A DNA stretch of 64,000 nt from Microbacteriaceae bacterium PS02068 (GTDB lineage Bacteria > Actinomycetota > Actinomycetes > Actinomycetales > Microbacteriaceae), in contig JASCPF010000003.1 in the NCBI GenBank assembly GCA_029959325.1, forward strand, positions 43,674 to 107,673, read 5' to 3'. The notes under the pieces were generated by a model, which saw only the letters and a list, made by a program, of their open reading frames with translations, searched no databases and was not told the DNA's origin. The translations under genes were made by a program, and so were the position numbers. Of the stretch, positions 15,445-23,144 are shown piece by piece; position 1 is the first letter of the stretch; each line of letters opens with the position of its first letter.

Positions 15445-15654
15445 TCAGACCTCGTCGGACTCGGGCTTGTTCCAGTCTTCCGAGCCGATGGCGTCGGTCG
15501 GCTTCGGGGTGGGCTCGTTCTCTTCCACGATCGCCGGAGCGGGGTTCACGAGCTCTTCCGTCGGGATCTTCTGCAGGTCGTCGATCTCGTCGCGCAGCGC
15601 GCCCAGGTCGGGGCCGTCGGGCGTCTCGGGGAGGTTCTCAGGAGTGCTCGTCAT
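15445..15654 (-). CDS. Conserved small acidic protein, unknown function
   Basis: The 69-aa product is acidic and Pro/Glu-rich (ALRDEIDDLQKIPTEELVNP; ends EDWNKPESDEV), probably with one short helix in a disordered chain. No family is recognised. It ends four bases from the stop of the convergent ABC exporter. A TAGGGT box lies seven bases before its ATG on the minus strand, which supports expression. Confidence 0.6.
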   Translation of the reverse strand: MTSTPENLPETPDGPDLGALRDEIDDLQKIPTEELVNPAPAIVEENEPTPKPTDAIGSEDWNKPESDEV

Positions 15655-15661
15655 GGCGCCT

Positions 15662-15667
15662 ACCCTA
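15662..15667 (-). promoter_or_regulatory. -10 box TAGGGT for the 69-aa protein
   Basis: On the minus strand TAGGGT lies seven bases before the ATG at 15654, close to the leaderless spacing seen elsewhere. Confidence 0.4.
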
Positions 15668-15696
15668 GCCCGCGAGAGCTGCGCGGGTCACCCGCG

Positions 15697-16707
15697 TCAC
15701 CAGAGCGTCGCGGCGCTGCGCAGGTCGGCGGTGCTGTCGTCGAGCGCGACCCCGTCGGCGGCGGCACGGGCCGTGAGCTCGCGGACCAACGCGCCGACCG
15801 CGCGCCGATACGCGGCATCGGGATGGTCCTGCGCGATGCGGATCAGCGGCGGCGTGTCCATCTCGAGGATGAGTCGCACGCGCGAGCGCGCGGCGGCCCG
15901 CTGATCTGCGGCGTCGAGCACGGCGAGTCCGCCCCGCAGCGCATCCAGGTAGTCGGCGAGCACGGGCACGGCATCCTTGTGCTGCGTGATCGACGAGCCG
16001 TCCGCACGCTCGCGCCAGTGCACCACGACGTCGGGGATCACATCGATCGCGCGGGCATGCGTGTAGAGCCGCTGGGCGACGACCTGGTCTTCGTAGAGCG
16101 CGCCCTCGGGAAAGCGCACCGCGTGCCGACGCCACAGCTCGACGCGGCTGAGCTTCGACCACGCGACGATGTTGCCCGAGACATCGGGATGCTCGGCGAG
16201 GTTCGTGCCGCGGCGCTCGGGCGCGGTCGCGGCGGCCACCCACGGCTGCACGACGCCGGGGGCATACACGCCGTGTTCGTCGGCGCGCAGGCGCACATAG
16301 GCGCCCACGACGATGTCGCTGCCGGTCGCGGTCAGCGTGGCGACGAGCCGATCGAGCGCGGTCGCGGTCATCACATCGTCGGCGTCGAGGAAACCGACGA
16401 ACGGGGTGTCGACGAGGTCGAGCCCCGTGTTGCGCGCTGCGCCGAGCCCGCCCGCCGTGTTGTTGCGCACCAGGGTGAAGCGCGCGTCGGACGCCGCGGC
16501 CGCGGCGAAGATCGCGCCGGTGGCATCCACCGACCCGTCATCGATGAGCACGGCGCGCCACGACGTGAGGGTTTGCGCCTGCAACGACGCGATGGCCTCG
16601 GCGGCGTAGGCGGCGACGTCGCGGCCCGGCACGATGAGGGTGACCACGGCGTCGCGCTCAGCGGCGCGGTCGGCGTCGTGGGCGGCGTCTCGGGCGGGGA
16701 AGCTCAC
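15697..16707 (-). CDS. Family 2 glycosyltransferase at the end of the NAD operon
   Basis: The 336-aa GT-A fold enzyme begins VVTLIVPGRDVAAYAAEAIA, then the UDP-binding LIDDGSVDATG, AGGLGAARNTGLDL, and the metal-binding DADD (FVGFLDADDVMT). GT2 enzymes transfer a sugar from a nucleotide donor to a cell-surface or other acceptor. GTG 16707 overlaps the cysteine desulfurase stop (GTGA), so it is co-translated with the NAD genes although sugar transfer has no known role in NAD synthesis. The acceptor is unknown. Confidence 0.85.
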   Translation of the reverse strand: MSFPARDAAHDADRAAERDAVVTLIVPGRDVAAYAAEAIASLQAQTLTSWRAVLIDDGSVDATGAIFAAAAASDARFTLVRNNTAGGLGAARNTGLDLVDTPFVGFLDADDVMTATALDRLVATLTATGSDIVVGAYVRLRADEHGVYAPGVVQPWVAAATAPERRGTNLAEHPDVSGNIVAWSKLSRVELWRRHAVRFPEGALYEDQVVAQRLYTHARAIDVIPDVVVHWRERADGSSITQHKDAVPVLADYLDALRGGLAVLDAADQRAAARSRVRLILEMDTPPLIRIAQDHPDAAYRRAVGALVRELTARAAADGVALDDSTADLRSAATLW

Positions 16708-17846
16708 GCGCCCGATCGTACCGCCGCCACCGACGCCGCGACCGCGTCGGCGATCGGGGTGAGGTCGGCGCGCTGGCCGTGGCCGAACGTGAACCGCACC
16801 GAGGTCTGCGCGACCTCGGGGTCGACGCCGCACGCCAGCAGCACGTGCGAGGGCTCGTCGCTGCCGGCCGCGCAGGCCGATCCGCTCGAGGTGACGAACC
16901 CGCGGCGTTCCAGCTCGAGCAGCACGGATTCGCCGCTCGTGCCGGCGAAGGTGAAGCTCGCCGTACCCGGCAGGCGGCGCGTCGGGTGGCCCGTCAGGCG
17001 CGCAACCGGCACCCGATCGAGCACGCGCGCGATGAACGCCTGACTCAGGCTCGTCAGGCGGGCGGATGCCTCGACGCGCTCGGCCTCGGCCAGTTCGAGC
17101 GCCACCGCGAACCCGACCGCGCCGGCGAGGTTCTCGGTGCCGCTGCGGCGATCGCGCTCCTGACCGCCACCGTGCAGCACCGGCTCGAGCGGCAGGCGCG
17201 AACGCACGGCGAGCGCCCCGATGCCCTGCGGTGCGCCGATCTTGTGCCCGGCGAGCGAGAGCGCATCGGCGCCGATGACCGCGAGCTGCAGCCAGCCCGC
17301 CGCCTGCACGGCATCGAAGTGCAGCGGGATGCCCGCTGCCGCCGTCACGGCGCTGAGCGCCGAGGCATCCTGCACCGTCCCGATCTCGTTGTTCGCGTAG
17401 CCGATGCTCGCGAGCGCCGTGTCGGGGCGGATCGCGGCCGCGAGATCGTCGGGATCGACGCTCCCGGTTTCGTCGACCCGCAGTCGCGTGACGGCGAATC
17501 CGTGCACGCGCTCGAGATAGTCGCACGAGGCGAGCACGGCCTCGTGCTCGATCGCTGTGGTGATCACGTGCGCGGGCGCGCCGCGGCGCAGTGCCGCGCC
17601 GATCGCGAGACCCTTCACGGCGAGGTTGTCGGCCTCGGTGCCGCCCGACGTGAACACGATGTCGTTCGCGCGGAATCCCAGCGCCGCGGCGACCCGCCGG
17701 CGGGCGTCATCGAGCGCGGCAGCGGCCGCTTCGCCGACCGTGTGGTGGCTCGACGGATTGCCGAAGCGCTCGGTGAGGTACGGCAGCATCGCCTGCAGCA
17801 CCTCGGGGCGCACCGGAGTGGTCGCGGCGTGGTCGAGGTAGAGCAT
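16704..17846 (-). CDS. Cysteine desulfurase (NifS/IscS family) of the NAD operon
   Basis: The 380-aa PLP enzyme removes sulfur from cysteine as an enzyme persulfide. K202 (SLAGHKIGAPQG) binds PLP; H101, D178 and Q181 are the cofactor contacts; C325 in SSGSACAAG is the sulfur-carrying cysteine. It starts 69 bases after nadC. The position matches organisms where a dedicated desulfurase (NifS/NadS) matures the [4Fe-4S] cluster of NadA, which is the inferred role. No separate IscU or SufU gene is in the window. Confidence 0.88.
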   Translation of the reverse strand: MLYLDHAATTPVRPEVLQAMLPYLTERFGNPSSHHTVGEAAAAALDDARRRVAAALGFRANDIVFTSGGTEADNLAVKGLAIGAALRRGAPAHVITTAIEHEAVLASCDYLERVHGFAVTRLRVDETGSVDPDDLAAAIRPDTALASIGYANNEIGTVQDASALSAVTAAAGIPLHFDAVQAAGWLQLAVIGADALSLAGHKIGAPQGIGALAVRSRLPLEPVLHGGGQERDRRSGTENLAGAVGFAVALELAEAERVEASARLTSLSQAFIARVLDRVPVARLTGHPTRRLPGTASFTFAGTSGESVLLELERRGFVTSSGSACAAGSDEPSHVLLACGVDPEVAQTSVRFTFGHGQRADLTPIADAVAASVAAVRSGA

Positions 17847-17915
17847 GGTGGTGGCGGGCTCGGGGTGTCGGGTCTGTCGGGTTTACCGGGTTTGTCGGGG
17901 AGGTCCGGGCGGCTG

Positions 17916-18794
17916 TCAGGCGTCGAGCCGGATGTCGAGGCCGAGGTCGAGGGCTCGTGCCGAATGGGTGAGCGCGCCGACCGAGATCACGTCGACGCCG
18001 GTCTCGGCGATCGCGGCGACGGTGTCGAGGGTGACGCCGCCCGAGGCATCCACGATGGCGCGTCCGCCGATGCGGGCGACGCCCGTGCGCAGGTCATCGA
18101 GGGTGAAGTTGTCGAGCATGATCGTGCCGACGCCGCGCGGGCGGCCCGGCGCGGCGGTCACGGCGAGGACGTCGCCCAGCTGGTCGAGCCGATCGACCTC
18201 GACCTCGACGTGGGTCGTGTGCGGCAGGTCCTCGAGCGCGGCCTCGAGCGCCGCGGTGACCGAGCCGTGTCGCGCGACGAGCACGGCCAGATGATTGTCC
18301 TTGGCCATGACCGCGTCCGACAGGCTGAAGCGGTGGTTGTGCCCCCCGCCGCTGCGCACGGCGTGGCGCTCGAACTGGCGAAGCCCCGGAGTGGTCTTGC
18401 GCGTGTCGGCGATGCGGGCGGGCGTGTGTGCGACCGCCGCCACATAGGCGGCCGTCAGCGTCGCGATGCCCGACATCCGCTGGGCGAAGTTCAGCCCGAC
18501 GCGCTCGGCCGTGAGCATGCCCCGCGCGGGGCCGCTGACGGTCGCGAGCACGTCGCCGGCCGCGAACCGGTCGCCGTCGGCGACGTGCAGCGTGACCACG
18601 ATGCGCGGATCCGTCAGGGCGAACGCCGCGGCGAAGACCTCGCCGCCGCTGAACACGCCGTCCTCGCGGGCGCGGAGCTCGGCAGTGGCGGTCGCCTCGG
18701 CGGGAATCAGAGTTTCGCTCGTGAGGTCGCCCCACGGGGCATCCTCGTCGAGCGCGGCCCGCACGACGGAGTCGATGTGGCTCCGGCTGAGCAT
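17916..18794 (-). CDS. nadC: Nicotinate-nucleotide pyrophosphorylase (quinolinate phosphoribosyltransferase)
   Basis: The 292-aa enzyme converts quinolinate and PRPP to nicotinate mononucleotide and CO2, the third step of de novo NAD synthesis. Family motifs present are EDAPWGDLTSE near the N-terminus, ERVGLNFAQRMSGIAT, ADTRKTTPGLRQFERHAVRS, GGGHNHRFSL, AKDNHL and the C-terminal DASGGVTL barrel segment. ATG 18794 overlaps the nadB stop (ATGA). Length is normal. Confidence 0.95.
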   Translation of the reverse strand: MLSRSHIDSVVRAALDEDAPWGDLTSETLIPAEATATAELRAREDGVFSGGEVFAAAFALTDPRIVVTLHVADGDRFAAGDVLATVSGPARGMLTAERVGLNFAQRMSGIATLTAAYVAAVAHTPARIADTRKTTPGLRQFERHAVRSGGGHNHRFSLSDAVMAKDNHLAVLVARHGSVTAALEAALEDLPHTTHVEVEVDRLDQLGDVLAVTAAPGRPRGVGTIMLDNFTLDDLRTGVARIGGRAIVDASGGVTLDTVAAIAETGVDVISVGALTHSARALDLGLDIRLDA

Positions 18795-20584
18795 CAGTGG
18801 GCTCCCGTCGGGGTGAAGGCGGGGAGCGTCTCGCCCGAACTCCTCCAATTCGAGGGGTCGGTGCCCTGATCGGAGGTATCCAGCGCGGTCTGCGTCGAAA
18901 GTGGAGGAGTTCGGGACGCGGCCTCGTCGCGACGGGCGTGCGCGCCGACCGATTCGGGGCGGGCCTGCGCTGCCGCGACGAGCGCTGCGGCGACCTCGAG
19001 CAGGTTTTCGTCCTCGTACTCGGCCTCGGCCTCGGGTGTGCGCACGGCGCCGCGCCAGCCCGCGATGACGGATGCCGCGTGATCGAGCCCCTGCGCATCG
19101 CGCACGAGGCCCGCGTCGGCCCACATCAGCTCCTGCAGCGCGGCCCGCGAGAACGGGGGAGCGGGGGTGCCGGCGGCGGATTCTGTCCCGACGGCCGGCG
19201 CGGCACGAGGGAACGAGTCTGCGGCGGGCCAGTCGCCGCGCGCGGCATCGGCGGCGATCGCGTCGCCGGCGCGCGCGCCGAAGACCGCGCCCTCCAGCAG
19301 TGAGTTGGATGCCAGGCGGTTCGCACCGTGAACGCCTGTGCGCGCCGCCTCGCCCACCGCATAGAGGCCCGGCAGGCTGGTGCGGCCGTCGAGGTCTGTG
19401 CTCACGCCGCCCATCAGGTAGTGCGCGGCGGGCGTCACGGGGATCGGCTCGCGCGCCCAGTCTTCGCCGCGTGCGCGCACGGCGGCGTCGATCGTCGGGA
19501 AGCGCTTCTTCAGGAACGCGGCGGTGCGCTTCGCCTTGCCGTCGGTGCCGTCGGGCCCGAGCCCCGTGGCATCCAGGAGCGCGGGCCGGCCGTCCTGTTC
19601 GGTCATGACGTCTGCGATCGCCCGCGCAACCACGTCGCGTGGGGCGAGCTCGGCATCGGGGTGGATGTCGAGCATGAAGCGCCTGCCCTGCTCGTCGCGC
19701 AGGACGGCGCCCTCGCCGCGCACGGCTTCGGACACCAGGAACGCGTCGGCGTCTGCCGTGGCCGGCAGCACCGTGGGGTGGAACTGGAAGAACTCCAGGT
19801 CGACGACGGCGGCGCCCGCTCGCAGAGCCGCAGCGATGCCGTCACCGGTCGCAACGGGCGGGTTCGTCGTGTGCGCGTAGAGCTGCCCCGCTCCGCCGGT
19901 CGCGAGGACGACGGCATCGGCCGGGATGACCTCGCGTCGCTCGTCGTCGATCAGCACGTCGATGCCGGTGACACGGCCCCTCGACAAGCTCGGGGACCGG
20001 TCGGGGCCGGGTGCCAGCTCGGGGCTCGGGGACCGCTCGGAGCCGGGTGCCGGTTCGGTGACGAGGTCGATCAGGAAGGCGTGCTCGATCACGCGTGCCG
20101 CGCTCGCGCGCAGGCGGGCGACGAGCGCCTTCTCGATCGCGGTTCCGGTGGCGTCGCCACCGGCGTGCAGGATCCGCGGGTACGAGTGCGCTGCCTCGAG
20201 GCCCTTGACGTATTCGCCGTCGGCCGCGCGGTCGAAGGCGACGCCGAGTGCGATCAGCTCGCGGATGCGGTCGGGGCCCTCATCCACGAGCACCTGCACC
20301 GCGGCGGGGTCGCTGAGGCCCGCCCCCGCGATCAGGGTGTCGCGCAGGTGCGCCGCGGCGGAGTCGTCGTCGAACATGACCCCGGCGATGCCGCCCTGCG
20401 CGTACCGCGTGTTCGCGTGTTCGAGGACGTCCTTCGTGACGAGTGTCACGCGGCAGCCGTTGTCGAGCGCGTGCAGCGCCACCGTCAGCCCGGCGATGCC
20501 CGAGCCCACCACGACGACGGCCGGCCCCTGAGCCGCCTCCGGTCCCCGAGCCGCCTCCGGCCCCTGAGCTTGTCGAAGGGTCAC
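18794..20584 (-). CDS. nadB: L-aspartate oxidase, with repeat-derived N-terminus, internal insertion and C-terminus
   Basis: The 596-aa flavoprotein oxidises aspartate to iminoaspartate for NadA. The FAD-binding GSGIAG and the downstream TRYAQGGIAG and HPTVL motifs are intact. Three parts come from small DNA repeats. The N-terminus (TLRQAQGP then EAARGPEAAQGP) and an internal stretch (PGSERSPSPELAPGPDRSPS, about residues 177-203) are translated repeat family B. The last ~27 residues are encoded by an 82-base inverted repeat. Its GTG overlaps the nadA stop (GTGA); the ancestral start may have been displaced. Core motifs suggest an active enzyme. Confidence 0.92.
   Translation of the reverse strand: MTLRQAQGPEAARGPEAAQGPAVVVVGSGIAGLTVALHALDNGCRVTLVTKDVLEHANTRYAQGGIAGVMFDDDSAAAHLRDTLIAGAGLSDPAAVQVLVDEGPDRIRELIALGVAFDRAADGEYVKGLEAAHSYPRILHAGGDATGTAIEKALVARLRASAARVIEHAFLIDLVTEPAPGSERSPSPELAPGPDRSPSLSRGRVTGIDVLIDDERREVIPADAVVLATGGAGQLYAHTTNPPVATGDGIAAALRAGAAVVDLEFFQFHPTVLPATADADAFLVSEAVRGEGAVLRDEQGRRFMLDIHPDAELAPRDVVARAIADVMTEQDGRPALLDATGLGPDGTDGKAKRTAAFLKKRFPTIDAAVRARGEDWAREPIPVTPAAHYLMGGVSTDLDGRTSLPGLYAVGEAARTGVHGANRLASNSLLEGAVFGARAGDAIAADAARGDWPAADSFPRAAPAVGTESAAGTPAPPFSRAALQELMWADAGLVRDAQGLDHAASVIAGWRGAVRTPEAEAEYEDENLLEVAAALVAAAQARPESVGAHARRDEAASRTPPLSTQTALDTSDQGTDPSNWRSSGETLPAFTPTGAH
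18834..18915. repeat. Inverted repeat inside the 3' end of nadB
   Basis: Perfect 14-base arms (CCCGAACTCCTCCA at 18834-18847 and its complement at 18902-18915) enclose 54 bases. The element lies in frame and supplies part of the NadB C-terminus. Its origin is unknown. Confidence 0.65.
19977..20056. repeat. Dispersed repeat family B inside nadB
   Basis: Begins CCCCTCGACAAGCTCGGGGA and continues as related units containing CGGGGACCG and GCCGGGTGCC. It lies in frame within nadB and encodes a Pro/Ser/Gly-rich insertion. Confidence 0.7.
20523..20582. repeat. Dispersed repeat family B at the nadB start codon
   Basis: Three degenerate units (CCCCTGAGCC; TCCCCGAGCC; CCCCTGAGCTTGTCGAAGGG) occupy the first ~20 codons of nadB and reach the overlapping nadA stop. 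Confidence 0.7.
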
Positions 20585-21888
20585 GGCTTCGCCGCCAGCA
20601 TCCGCTCGAGGGCGAGTCGCGCCGGGTCGGCGACGTCGCCCGGCACCGTGATGCGGTTGACGACCCGGCCCGCGACCAGCTCCTCCAGCACCCACGCGAG
20701 GTACCCCGGGTGGATGCGGTACATCGTCGAGCACGGGCACACAACGGGATCGAGGCAGAAGATCTCGTGCTGCGGGTTCTCGGCCGCGAGGCGCTGCACG
20801 AGGTTGATCTCGGTGCCGATCGCGAACGTCGTGGGCTCGGTGGCGGCGGCGATCGCCTTGCGGATGTAGTCCGTCGAGCCGGCTTCGTCCGCGGCATCCA
20901 CGACGGCCATCGGGCACTCCGGGTGCACGATCACGCGCACGCCCGGGTGCTCGGCGCGGGCCTTGTCGATCTGGTCGACCGTGAACCGGCGGTGCACCGA
21001 GCAGAAGCCGTGCCAGAGGATGACCTTGGCATCGGCGAGGTCCGCGTCCGAAGACCCACCGAGGGGCTTCCGCGGATTCCACATCGGCATCTGCTCGAGC
21101 GGCACGCCCATCGCCTTCGCGGTGTTGCGGCCCAGGTGCTGGTCGGGGAAGAACAGCACGCGGCGCCCGCGCGCGAACGCCCACTCGAGCACGGTCCGAG
21201 CGTTCGACGACGTGCACACGATGCCCCCGTTGCGCCCGACGAACCCCTTGATCGCGGCCGACGAGTTCATGTACGTGACGGGGATGACGGGCACGAGGCC
21301 GTCGGCATCGGTGGCATCCATCGGTCCGTAGATCTCGGCGAGCTGCTCCCAGCAGTCTTCGACGTCGTCGATGGATGCCATGTCGGCCATCGAGCACCCC
21401 GCGGCGAGGTTCGGCAGGATGACGGCCTGGTCGGGGCGCGAGAGCAGGTCGGCGGTCTCGGCCATGAAGTGCACGCCGCAGAAGACGATCGCCTCGGCCT
21501 GCGGCTGCGTGAGCGCGGCATTGGCGAGCTGGAACGAGTCGCCGACGTAGTCGGCGTGGGTCACGACCTCTTCGCGCTGATAGAAGTGGCCGAGCACGAC
21601 GACGCGGTCGCCGAGTGTCTTCTTCGCCGCGGTGATGCGTGCGTGCAGTTCGGGTTCGGATGCCTCGCGGTACTCCGCGGGCAGCTCGCCCTGGCGCGGC
21701 GAGCCGGTGGGGATGACGTCACCCATCGACGAGCCCGGGCCGTAGCCGGGTCGGCTGTCGAAGTCCCACGGGCCCGCGGCGAGGTCGGTGTTGCACGTCT
21801 CGGCGGTCGAGGCGCCCGCGACGATCGCCTGGATCTCGTGGTCGACGCTGGCATCCGCCGGGTTCGGCTGGATCTGCAGAAGGGTCAT
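20581..21888 (-). CDS. nadA: Quinolinate synthase
   Basis: This 435-aa [4Fe-4S] enzyme condenses iminoaspartate with dihydroxyacetone phosphate to quinolinate. Visible motifs are LGHFYQREEVV, the first cluster cysteine C165 (LAAGCSMADMA), TYMNSSAAIKG, CTSSNA, FPDQHLGRNTA, HPECPMAV, and a CPCSTM motif near the C-terminus carrying the other conserved cysteines. It belongs to the longer actinobacterial form, with about 80 extra N-terminal residues. It starts 20 bases after nrtR and overlaps nadB. Confidence 0.95.
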   Translation of the reverse strand: MTLLQIQPNPADASVDHEIQAIVAGASTAETCNTDLAAGPWDFDSRPGYGPGSSMGDVIPTGSPRQGELPAEYREASEPELHARITAAKKTLGDRVVVLGHFYQREEVVTHADYVGDSFQLANAALTQPQAEAIVFCGVHFMAETADLLSRPDQAVILPNLAAGCSMADMASIDDVEDCWEQLAEIYGPMDATDADGLVPVIPVTYMNSSAAIKGFVGRNGGIVCTSSNARTVLEWAFARGRRVLFFPDQHLGRNTAKAMGVPLEQMPMWNPRKPLGGSSDADLADAKVILWHGFCSVHRRFTVDQIDKARAEHPGVRVIVHPECPMAVVDAADEAGSTDYIRKAIAAATEPTTFAIGTEINLVQRLAAENPQHEIFCLDPVVCPCSTMYRIHPGYLAWVLEELVAGRVVNRITVPGDVADPARLALERMLAAKP

Positions 21889-21908
21889 GACAGTGCCTTT
21901 CGGAAAGG

Positions 21909-22634
21909 TCAGCGGGGGAGCGGGCCGCGTTCGGCGAGCTCGACGTCGTGGTTGTAGCGGTAGAGCCGGGCGGGCCGGTGGCTGCCGGTGCGGAATCCGT
22001 CGGTGGGGATGAGCGTGCCCGAGCCCTCGACCTGACGGCGGAAGTTCGCCGGGTCGAGGCGCCGCCCGAGGATCGCCTCGTACACCTCGCGCAGATCGGC
22101 GAGGGTGAACAGCCCCGGCAGCAGGCCGTGCGCGATGCGGCTGTAGCCGACCTTGTTGCGCAGGCGCCACAGCGCGTAGTCGACGATCTGGTTGTGGTCG
22201 AAGGCCAGCTCGGGCAGCGCCGTCGCATCGAACCAGCGCACGTTCTCGAGTGCGGGGTCTGACGAGACGTCTTCGCGGACGAGCGCCCAGTAGACGATCG
22301 AGACGACGCGCGAGGGCGAGCGATCGACGTCGCCGAACGCGTAGAGCTGCTCGAGGAAGCTCGGCGCGAGACCCGTGGTCTCGGCGAGGGTGCGGGATGC
22401 CGCGGCCTCGAGCCCCTCGGCGCCGCCGAGCCATCCGCCGGGCAGCGCCCACTGGCCGTCGTGCGGGTCACGCGTGCGGCGGACGAGCGGGATGACGACG
22501 GCCGGACGCTCGGCGCCCGACGATCGGCGCAGGCTGAAGATGACGGTCGAGACGGCGACGCGGATCTCATCCGTCGCCGAAAGGGTCGCCGAAAGAAGCG
22601 GTGCGGATGCCGCGTGCTCGGTTCTTGTCGTCAT
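21909..22634 (-). CDS. nrtR: NrtR-type Nudix regulator of NAD synthesis
   Basis: The 241-aa protein has an N-terminal Nudix fold (about 22-145) and a C-terminal winged helix (about 155-241, VGYSRIAHGLLPGLFTLADL). The Nudix box (67-89) keeps its glycines and first Glu, but reads RTLAETTGL where catalytic enzymes have REUxEExGU, so two metal-binding Glu are lost. That pattern is typical of NrtR repressors, which sense ADP-ribose or related NAD metabolites rather than hydrolyse them. It heads the operon, and an inverted repeat covers its promoter. ATG 22634 has AGGAG eight bases upstream. Confidence 0.9.
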   Translation of the reverse strand: MTTRTEHAASAPLLSATLSATDEIRVAVSTVIFSLRRSSGAERPAVVIPLVRRTRDPHDGQWALPGGWLGGAEGLEAAASRTLAETTGLAPSFLEQLYAFGDVDRSPSRVVSIVYWALVREDVSSDPALENVRWFDATALPELAFDHNQIVDYALWRLRNKVGYSRIAHGLLPGLFTLADLREVYEAILGRRLDPANFRRQVEGSGTLIPTDGFRTGSHRPARLYRYNHDVELAERGPLPR

Positions 22635-22667
22635 GACCATAACTCCTGACGCCCATCTTATGGTCAT
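22633..22667 (-). promoter_or_regulatory. Probable NrtR operator and promoter of the NAD operon
   Basis: Perfect 10-base arms ATGACCATAA (22633-22642) and TTATGGTCAT (22658-22667) are separated by 15 bases. On the minus strand a TAAGAT -10 box (22655-22660) overlaps the distal arm and the ribosome site lies between the arms. A bound repressor would block both transcription start and the nrtR start codon. This reading is inferred from position and symmetry. Confidence 0.6.
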
Positions 22668-22697
22668 CGTGACACGAAGTGCAACTCGGTGGCGCCG

Positions 22698-22725
22698 GTG
22701 ATAAGTCGGGCGCACCGGCTATGCT
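22698..22725 (+). promoter_or_regulatory. Promoter of the glycine riboswitch transcript
   Basis: GTGATA (22698-22703), 16 bases, then TATGCT (22720-22725). A start near 22733 places the first aptamer about 25 bases into the RNA. Confidence 0.5.
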
Positions 22726-22899
22726 GAGCGGACAACAGAACATCAGGCCGCATGACGCGCGCGGGAGAGCCCCGGCATCCACTTCTTCGGAAGAGACGCC
22801 GGGCACCGAAGGAGCAAGCCTCCCCGCCAATCTCTCAGGTCCGCGTACCGCTCGCGTCCGGCCGCTCTGAAAAGCGATTTCGAGCGCAGCAAGAAATCG

Positions 22900-22936
22900 G
22901 GTTGAGCGAGGGCGCGCAGCGCCCGAGTCGAAACCC
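22900..22936 (-). repeat. Dispersed repeat family A in the riboswitch linker
   Basis: On the minus strand this reads GGGTTTCGACTCGGGCGCTG and ends in CTCGCTCAACC. It keeps the GTTTCGACTCG start and CTCGCTCAAC end of the family around a GC-rich core. Confidence 0.6.
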
Positions 22937-22998
22937 TCGTGAGCCGCATTCCGCGACTCTCCGCGCAGTTCTCAAAATCCGCCGACGGTGAAAACCCC

Positions 22999-23059
22999 TG
23001 GCTCGCATCCCCGAGCCCTGGTTCAGTCCGAGCCCTGGCTCGGTCCCCGAGCCTGTCGA
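22999..23059. repeat. Dispersed repeat family B inside glycine aptamer 2
   Basis: Units containing CCCGAGCCCTGG and CCCCGAGCCTGTCGAGGGG occupy a peripheral stem of the second aptamer. The CCCC and GGGG of the repeat ends can pair to extend the natural stem. Confidence 0.65.
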
Positions 23060-23144
23060 GGGGTGAAACTCTCAGGCCCATGACAGAGGGGGAGTTCACG
23101 TCCGCCGAGCCCGGCGGGCGCCAGCCCGCGAACCGGGAGAACTC

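Larger units (their letters stand above)
22758..23094 (+). promoter_or_regulatory. Tandem glycine riboswitch, enlarged by repeat insertions
   Basis: Aptamer 1 spans about 22758-22875: GCGGGAGAGCCCC, CACCGAAGGAGCAAGCC, AATCTCTCAGG, then GCTCTGAAAAGCG. Aptamer 2 spans about 22979-23094: GCCGACGGTGAAAACCCC, then GGGGTGAAACTCTCAGG and GACAGAGGGGGAG. Both match the conserved cores of the glycine riboswitch that controls gcv operons. The ~103-base linker between the aptamers and the arm inside aptamer 2 are both filled with dispersed repeats (22900-22936 and 22999-23059), which can extend existing stems. In bacteria with this riboswitch, glycine usually turns the cleavage operon on. gcvT starts 50 bases downstream. 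Confidence 0.88.

Noticed and set aside
17862..17910. Short tandem TGTCGGGTT/TACCGGGTT units between nadC and the cysteine desulfurase
   Set aside because: About four 9-base units are present, but they are imperfect, non-coding and do not form a convincing hairpin. They are probably simple slippage sequence.
21567..22452. Longer minus-strand frame starting inside nrtR and running into nadA
   Set aside because: Its first part is out of frame with the clear NrtR protein. nadA has its own ATG at 21888 with the normal N-terminus.
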